From Nitrospira sp. (GTDB lineage Bacteria; Nitrospirota; Nitrospiria; Nitrospirales; Nitrospiraceae): a stretch of 11,459 nt of DNA. Within the stretch, counting starts at the first letter, position 1, and every line of letters begins with the position of its first letter. The stretch is taken from contig JABMDE010000045.1 in assembly GCA_015904055.1 (NCBI GenBank), positions 21,925 through 33,383 on the forward strand, given 5' to 3'. The translations under genes and the position numbers were made by a program. Under the pieces are notes generated by a model. It was not told the DNA's origin, made no database searches, and worked only from the letters and a program-made list of their open reading frames with translations. Positions 6,402 through 11,459 of this stretch are shown piece after piece.

Positions 6402-8780
6402 GTGAGGATTGAACGTAGATTCACACGTCGCGGCCAGAGCCCCTATGACGGTATGACCTTCGTCAAGCGGTCGTCCGAGATTCGCAATCCGGACGGGTCG
6501 ACCGTGTTCAAGCTCGACAACATCGATGTGCCTGATCAATGGTCTCAGTTGGCGATCGATATTTTGGCTCAAAAATACTTCCGGAAAGCCGGCGTTCCGC
6601 AGCAGGATCAGAATGGACAGCCACTGAGAGGATCTGACGGCAAACCGGTTCTCGGTGGGGAGCGTGATGCCCGCCAAGTCTTCGAGCGAATGGCCGGGTG
6701 TTGGACGCATTGGGGCAAGTCCTACGGCTATTTTAAGACAGCCGAAGACTCCGAAGCTTTCCATGATGAGATGTGTTTCATGCTCGCCCGCCAGATGGCA
6801 GCTCCGAACTCTCCGCAATGGTTCAACACGGGGCTGCATTATGCCTATGGATTGTCGGGGCCTGCGCAGGGACACTACTACGTTGATCCTAAGACCCACG
6901 AGGTCGCCAAAGCTTCAAATGCGTTTGAGCATCCCCAGCCGCACGCCTGTTTTATCCAGTCAGTTGAAGACGATCTCGTGAACGAGAACGGGATCATGGA
7001 TCTCTGGATTCGTGAGGCGAGGTTATTCAAGTACGGGTCCGGGACCGGCACGAACTTTTCACAACTGCGTGGCGATGGGGAAGGACTCTCCGGAGGAGGA
7101 CGATCTTCCGGCCTCATGTCCTTCCTGAGGATCGGCGATCGAGCTGCCGGCGCCATCAAATCCGGTGGAACAACCAGGCGCGCCGCTAAGATGGTCTGCT
7201 TGGACCTGGATCATCCCGATATCGAAGAATTCATCGAGTGGAAAGTCGTTGAAGAGCAGAAGGTCGCGGCGATGGTGACCGGGTCAAAGATTTGTGCCCA
7301 GCGCTTGAATGCTGTTCTGAAGGCCTGCTACATGGTCGACAGCGAGGGCACTCTGAATCTTGCCCTCGACCACAAGACGAATTCGGTATTGCGGGAAGCG
7401 CTGGCATCAGCCCGGCGGGACATGGTGCCGGAAGCCTATATCCAACGGATGTTTTCCTATGCGCAGCAGGGCTTCACACACTTTGTATTTCACGAATATG
7501 ACACCAATTGGGATGGGAAGGCCTATCAAACCGTTTCCGGACAGAATTCGAACAACAGTGTCAGAATTCCCAATCAGTTCTTTTCCGTGCTTGAGACCGA
7601 CGGCGACTGGCAATTGAAGCGACGCATCGACGGCAAGGTCTGCAAGACCGTCAAGGCCCGTGACCTCTGGGATCGAATCGCGTGGGCAGCGTGGATTTGC
7701 GCCGATCCCGGTACACAGTATGACACCACGATCAATGAATGGCACACCTGTCCGGAGGATGGTCGTATCAATGCGTCGAATCCCTGTTCGGAGTACATGT
7801 TTTTGGATGACACGGCTTGCAATCTGGCCTCGCTCAACCTTGCGACGTTCTATACGTCCGACGGCCAATTTGAATTGGAACACTTCAGGCACGCCGTGCG
7901 GCTGTGGACGATTGCATTGGAAATCAGTGTCTTGATGGCATCGTTCCCGAGCCGGTCTATCGCCGAGAAAAGCTACGAGTTCCGCACGCTTGGGTTGGGC
8001 TATGCCAATATGGGTACGGTCCTCATGCGCCAGGGGATTCCCTATGATTCACCCAAGGCCTTGGCGATCTGCGGTGCCGTGACTTCCATCATGACCGGCG
8101 AATCCTACAGCGCCTCCGCTGAAATGGCCGCGGAACTCTCGCCGTTTCCAGGCTATGCAAAAAATCGCGATCACATGCTGCGGGTGATCCGCAATCACCG
8201 CCGGGCGGCCTACAATGCTCCTCGAGAAGAATACGAAGGGCTCACGATCGTTCCGGCCGGGATTCAGCCCGAGCATTGTCCGCCCGACCTGCTCCTTGCA
8301 GCCAGGCGGGCATGGGACCACTCGCTCGAACTGGGGACGGCGTACGGATATCGCAATGCGCAAGTCACGGTCATTGCTCCGACCGGCACGATCGGGCTGG
8401 TCATGGATTGCGATACCACCGGCATCGAACCGGATTTTGCGCTCGTAAAGTTCAAGAAACTGGCCGGTGGCGGATATTTCAAAATCATCAATCAGAGTCT
8501 GCCGGCTGCCTTGTCGACGTTGGGATATACGGATGAGCAGGCACAGGACATCGTACGGTATTGTGTCGGTGCGCAAACGCTCAAGAATGCGCCGTTCATC
8601 AACCACGAATCCTTGCGTCTTAAGGGCTTCGATGACGCGGCCCTGGCGCGATTGGAGGGCAACCTCGCCCAGGCGTTTGAAATCCAGTTTGTGTTCAACA
8701 AATTCACGTTCGGAGAAGACCCAATAGAAATAATCGTTTCAAGTGTTACGCCAGATTCCGAGGCAGCAGTCTTCGCCTGA
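6402..8780 (+). pseudogene. nrdJ: Cobalamin-dependent (class II) ribonucleotide reductase NrdJ, 3'-truncated by the repeat junction
   Basis: NrdJ reduces ribonucleotides to deoxyribonucleotides using adenosylcobalamin. The GTG start is supported by AAGGAGG 6 nt upstream. Residues 1-773 are a normal NrdJ: GSGTNFSQLRG-type loop and SGGGRSSGLMSF (about 212-241), a redox Cys at 183 (HACFIQS), the thiyl-radical site N460-P-C462-S-E464, its partner redox Cys at 473 (DTACNLASLNL) and the phosphate-binding PTGTIG at 660-665. After FNKFTFGED (residue 773, base 8720) the frame enters copy 2 of the long repeat and adds 19 unrelated residues, antisense to the small membrane gene, before a stop at 8780. 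The usual remainder (the FCKK... helix, the final barrel strands with the SKTIN-type segment, and the C-terminal redox Cys pair) is absent, so the product is most likely inactive. NrdJ proteins of this type run from about 900 to 1,200 residues, so 130 to 400 are lost. Control is through the NrdR boxes upstream. Confidence 0.85.
8720..8721. other. Repeat junction: nrdJ joined to the small membrane gene
   Basis: Base 8720 is the last base that reads as nrdJ. From 8721 (equivalent to 511) the sequence follows the left part of the window. The bases before the join (GGAGAAGAC here, CCCAACACA at 502-510) share no useful homology, so the join is non-homologous as far as can be seen. No insertion sequence, integrase, tRNA or terminal inverted repeat is at the boundary. 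Confidence 0.9.
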
Positions 8781-8797
8781 GTGTCGAGCGGCTTCAT
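8721..8797 (-). pseudogene. Beheaded second copy of the small membrane protein gene
   Basis: The first 26 codons (ATG at 8797, MKPLDTQAKTAASESGVTLETIISIG) match the intact gene at 456-587, with one substitution, then stop matching at the junction. The transmembrane helix is lost. The frame stays open on the minus strand through antisense nrdJ to about 8492, adding some 75 unrelated residues; I regard this as accidental. The Shine-Dalgarno and sigma-54-like promoter upstream remain intact. Confidence 0.8.
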
Positions 8798-8856
8798 AAA
8801 GGGAAAACCTCCATCCTTGCATTGCCTGTTCCGTGTGCCTGATCCGGCAAATATCA

Positions 8857-8872
8857 AGCAAAGTTCATGCCT
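8857..8872 (-). promoter_or_regulatory. Sigma-54 type promoter, second copy
   Basis: All 16 bases are identical to 647-662. Because the gene it served is cut, transcription from here would pass through the remnant and run antisense into the 3' end of the truncated nrdJ. Confidence 0.45.
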
Positions 8873-8961
8873 TCAGAAATCTCATGGGATAAGTTTTGGA
8901 TGGATGGGGATCTCTGGCAGGTGAAGATCAAACTCTTGCGGTGATTACAGTTTTCAACAGC

Positions 8962-9006
8962 ATTGATTTAATCGAATTATCAATAAACGATTCATTTGAA
9001 ATCAAT
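8962..9006. promoter_or_regulatory. Conserved inverted repeat, second copy
   Basis: ATTGATTT (8962-8969) and AAATCAAT (8999-9006) with the same 37-bp arm offset as in copy 1, though bases between and around the arms have changed. Confidence 0.4.
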
Positions 9007-9240
9007 CTGTTAGCACCGAGCGAGTTATTAAATTGACCGATAGACCTGATTGGTCCCTGTGGACTATGGGTGATTGAATCCAACAGTTAGGGGAAGCTAG
9101 GACGAGCAGAGCGATTCTGGAGATTGACCGGAGCGCAGCTCAAAAGTGTTCATCCACTGTTGGTGAACGCGCAGAATTGTTCCTGACAACCAGTAGGTGA
9201 GTGGGCGGGAAGTTGGTACTCGACTGGACCTGTCGAAGGT

Positions 9241-10575
9241 TTATTTTCCGTAAAGGGTGGCTGCAGAGGCGTCGAAGATCCGTTTCGTAATGAAGGTCCC
9301 TGGCTCGAACGGACCGACTCCCTTGTCCCAGACTACGGTGATATTACCGTCTGTTTTGCCCATTCCTTGAGCCGAAGAGCGGGTGGCATCGCGCTCGATC
9401 AGGATCGCGACATCTTTGCCGATGTAGTCTCGATTGCGCTCCAGGGTAACGCGCCGCTGAATCTCCAGCAGCCTTGCTACGCGGGTGCCTTTGACCTGAT
9501 CCGGCATATCATCGGGATACTTTCTGGCGGCGATAGTGTTTTTCCGTTCCGAATATTTGAAGATGTAGGCCGAGTCGAATCGTACTCGTTCGATCATGCG
9601 GCAGGTATCCTGAAAGTCTTCTTCTGACTCCGAGCAGAATCCGCAGATGATATCTGTGCTAAGGACGACATCTGGAATAACCGTTCTAATGCGCTCGACC
9701 AGCGCGAGGTAGTCGTCTCCCGTATAGGCTCGTCCCATAAGGTCGAGGATTCGGTCGCTTCCCGATTGGAGCGGAAGGTGGATGTGTTTGCAAATCTTTG
9801 GATGGGCAGCGATAACGGCAATCAGGGCCGGTGGAAAGTCTTTGGGGTGAGGTGACGTGAACCGCACCCGATCGATGCCAGGCACATCTGCCACGGCGCC
9901 GATCAGCCGGGCAAAATCCCACTCGCCATCACGGTAGGAATTGACGTTTTGGCCCAAGAGGGTAATTTGTCTGAAGCCGCGGGTGGCGGCATCGCGCGCT
10001 TCGGCCAGTACAGCCTCAGGGTCGCGGGACCGTTCACGTCCGCGGGTATAGGGGACGACACAGAATGAACAAAAGTTATTGCAGCCGCGCATGATCGTGA
10101 TCCAGGCATTCACCCCGTTGTCGCGGTCCGGCAGAATGCCTTCATAAGTTTCATATTCCGACAAGTCGAGTGCGAATCCCTTTCCGGCAAATCCTTGTTC
10201 CTGGGCTTGAAGGGCGTTCGAGAGCAGCATGGGCAGTTGTCGATAGGCGTCCGGTCCGGCGAGGACATCGATGAGTGGTTCCGTTTCTGCCAGTTCGGCC
10301 TTGAGATTCTGAGCCATACAACCCAGAACGCCGACGACCAGGGGACGCTGGTCCTTCAGCTCCTTTAACTCGGAAAGATGCGCGTAAATTTTCTTATGAG
10401 CGTTCTCGCGAATGGCACAGGTGTTTACGAGCACGACATCAGCCCGTTCACGATCGGGCGTGAACACGAATCCTTCCTGCTTGAGCATTGAGCGGACCAG
10501 CTCGCTGTCGGACTCGTTCATCTGACAGCCGAAGGTTTCAATATGTACCTGTGGCGCGGAGGGCTTCGGCGTCAT
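9241..10575 (-). CDS. miaB: tRNA-2-methylthio-N6-dimethylallyladenosine synthase MiaB, copy 2
   Basis: This is a complete 444-residue MiaB that differs from the first copy at 15 positions (96.6% identical protein), while sampled DNA differs by about 6%, so most changes are silent. All six cluster Cys (17, 53, 86, 165, 169, 172) and the CGFCSESEED motif are kept. Substitutions lie outside the active site, except D166N next to the CxxxCxxC motif, where Asn is the more common residue in the family. Several of the rest are at the TRAM end (P420V, L422P, V433F). The 4-nt overlap with mtaB is preserved. Nothing suggests decay; the gene looks selected and functional. Whether both miaB genes belong to one genome depends on whether the junction at 8720 is genuine. 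Confidence 0.93.
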   Translation of the reverse strand: MTPKPSAPQVHIETFGCQMNESDSELVRSMLKQEGFVFTPDRERADVVLVNTCAIRENAHKKIYAHLSELKELKDQRPLVVGVLGCMAQNLKAELAETEPLIDVLAGPDAYRQLPMLLSNALQAQEQGFAGKGFALDLSEYETYEGILPDRDNGVNAWITIMRGCNNFCSFCVVPYTRGRERSRDPEAVLAEARDAATRGFRQITLLGQNVNSYRDGEWDFARLIGAVADVPGIDRVRFTSPHPKDFPPALIAVIAAHPKICKHIHLPLQSGSDRILDLMGRAYTGDDYLALVERIRTVIPDVVLSTDIICGFCSESEEDFQDTCRMIERVRFDSAYIFKYSERKNTIAARKYPDDMPDQVKGTRVARLLEIQRRVTLERNRDYIGKDVAILIERDATRSSAQGMGKTDGNITVVWDKGVGPFEPGTFITKRIFDASAATLYGK

Positions 10576-11459
10576 AGCTGTATCACCGGAGCGGCTGTGG
10601 GCTGTTGGAGCGCGGGATGGCCGAGGGCCCAGCGGTCGGTTGCCGCCGTAATGGTGATCGGTTCGATCTCATTCCGGAGATCATCGGAGCCTGCCACCGC
10701 CACTTTTGTGAAGTTCGGGGCGCAGCCATGACGATATCCGTCCTCGGTGCCTGCTTCAAAGAGAACGGAGATGGTGGTTCCGATCTGTGTCTGATGGAAT
10801 GCGAGCCGCTTCGCGCGTCCGAGATCGAGGAGCATGTCGGCGCGTTTTTTCACCGTCGCAGGCGTTGCCGCCCGCTTCATGCGAAGTGAGGCAGTGCCCG
10901 GTCTTGGCGAATAGGGAAATACGTGAAGGTAGGAAAAGGGAAGGTCTGTTGCGACGGCCAGTGTATTCCGGAACGCCGCGTCAGTTTCGCCGGGGAACCC
11001 CACCATCAGATCGGTTCCAAGTCCCAGATGAGGAACTTTGGTGACAGCTCGCTCGATCAAGCTGCGATAGGCCCGTACAGTATGGCGTCGATTCATCGCC
11101 ATAAGGATTTGATCGTCTCCGCTCTGAAGCGGAATGTGAAGATAGGGGCAGAACTTTGAGGAACCAGCCAGGAGATCCAGCAGTTCGTCGCTGACCGTTG
11201 TCGGTTCGATTGAGGAGATGCGGATACGTTCGAGGCCTGCTACGCAATCGAGTTGCCGGAGCAGCGAACACAAGTCATGGCCGTTATGAAGATACTGGCC
11301 GAGGTTTACTCCTGTGAGCACGATTTCGCGGTACCCACGCGCACCCAAACTGCGTGCCTCTTCCAGGATATCCTCCAGCCGTCGGCTTCGTTCATGTCCC
11401 CGTGAGAACGGAATGATGCAGAAGCTGCACATAGCGCTGCACCCGTCCTGAATCTTCAG
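10572..11459 (-). CDS. mtaB: tRNA t6A37 methylthiotransferase MtaB, copy 2, N-terminus beyond the window
   Basis: The frame is open to the right edge and covers residues 153-447 of the first copy (LKIQDGCSAMCSFC onward), so the radical-SAM CxxxCxxC and the TRAM-like region are present while the UPF0004 domain lies outside. There are about 16 substitutions in 295 residues, clustered at the very C-terminus (GHPALQ for GHLTLK) and in loops (DCVAGL for DCIVGL, YRSLIE for YLGLIE). The internal ATG near 11432 is not a start, since the protein clearly continues upstream. The stop overlaps the miaB start by 4 nt as in copy 1. Confidence 0.9.
   Translation of the reverse strand: MKIQDGCSAMCSFCIIPFSRGHERSRRLEDILEEARSLGARGYREIVLTGVNLGQYLHNGHDLCSLLRQLDCVAGLERIRISSIEPTTVSDELLDLLAGSSKFCPYLHIPLQSGDDQILMAMNRRHTVRAYRSLIERAVTKVPHLGLGTDLMVGFPGETDAAFRNTLAVATDLPFSYLHVFPYSPRPGTASLRMKRAATPATVKKRADMLLDLGRAKRLAFHQTQIGTTISVLFEAGTEDGYRHGCAPNFTKVAVAGSDDLRNEIEPITITAATDRWALGHPALQQPTAAPVIQL

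Larger units (their letters stand above)
8798..9240. other. Spacer of copy 2 between small-gene remnant and miaB
   Basis: Counterpart of 588-1030 with the same overall length but about one difference in five bases over 8871-9240 and small compensating indels. No gene is visible. The promoter (8857-8872) and inverted repeat (8962-9006) are the conserved patches. Confidence 0.7.
8721..11459. repeat. Long direct repeat, copy 2 (runs off the right edge)
   Basis: Second copy of 511-3249, same orientation, net offset 8210 bp. It contains the beheaded small gene, its control region, a complete miaB and the C-terminal part of mtaB. Reading frames are intact, gene lengths are identical, and miaB and mtaB keep their 4-nt overlap (10572-10575). 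Being a head-to-tail copy, it predicts that the genes following mtaB in copy 1 recur beyond the window. Confidence 0.95.

Noticed and set aside
7260..8720. Intein within nrdJ
   Set aside because: Reductase genes often host inteins, but the motifs from HACFIQS through NPCSE to PTGTIG run without interruption or splice-junction residues.
8700..8740. Insertion sequence or site-specific integration at the junction
   Set aside because: No transposase, terminal inverted repeat, target duplication, tRNA end or integrase is seen.

Overview
The window looks like chromosomal DNA of a Nitrospira-type bacterium (Nitrospirota). This is an inference from overall protein style (AmpG, MiaB/MtaB, the long cobalamin-dependent ribonucleotide reductase) and a moderately GC-rich base composition; no rRNA or other decisive marker is present. 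Nothing resembles a phage, transposon or CRISPR locus. Most genes are housekeeping: tRNA position-37 methylthiolation, muropeptide uptake and deoxyribonucleotide synthesis.

Layout, left to right. On the minus strand: a lipoprotein running off the left edge (1-337), a 43-residue single-span membrane protein (456-587) with a good sigma-54-type promoter and an upstream inverted repeat, then miaB (1031-2365) and mtaB (2362-3705), which form a translationally coupled pair transcribed mtaB first. A divergent spacer (3706-3843) leads to a plus-strand run: a small exported protein (3844-4254), ampG (4420-5694), a short DUF4359-like exported protein (5718-6089), and nrdJ (from 6402). nrdJ is preceded by two NrdR boxes that bracket a TTGACA promoter.

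The central anomaly is at 8720/8721. nrdJ breaks off after codon 773. The sequence then continues as a second, diverged copy of the left part of the window: 8721-11459 corresponds to 511-3249 at a constant net offset of 8210 bp. It holds a beheaded small membrane gene, a second miaB and a second mtaB cut by the right edge. This is the geometry of a tandem duplication with an 8210-bp unit. However, the copies differ by about 6% in sampled coding sequence and by roughly 20% between genes, while both keep intact frames. A recent duplication would not look like that. Either an old duplication has been kept under selection, a homologous segment from a related strain has been joined in, or the contig is a chimera of two strains. 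Reads across 8720/8721, and whether a full nrdJ lies about 3.2 kb past the right edge, would decide.

The genes do not form one new pathway. The points most worth following are the junction with its truncated nrdJ, the sigma-54-like control region of the unrecognised small membrane protein (duplicated with the unit and now pointing antisense into nrdJ), the NrdR-controlled nrdJ promoter, and an apparently leaderless mtaB.
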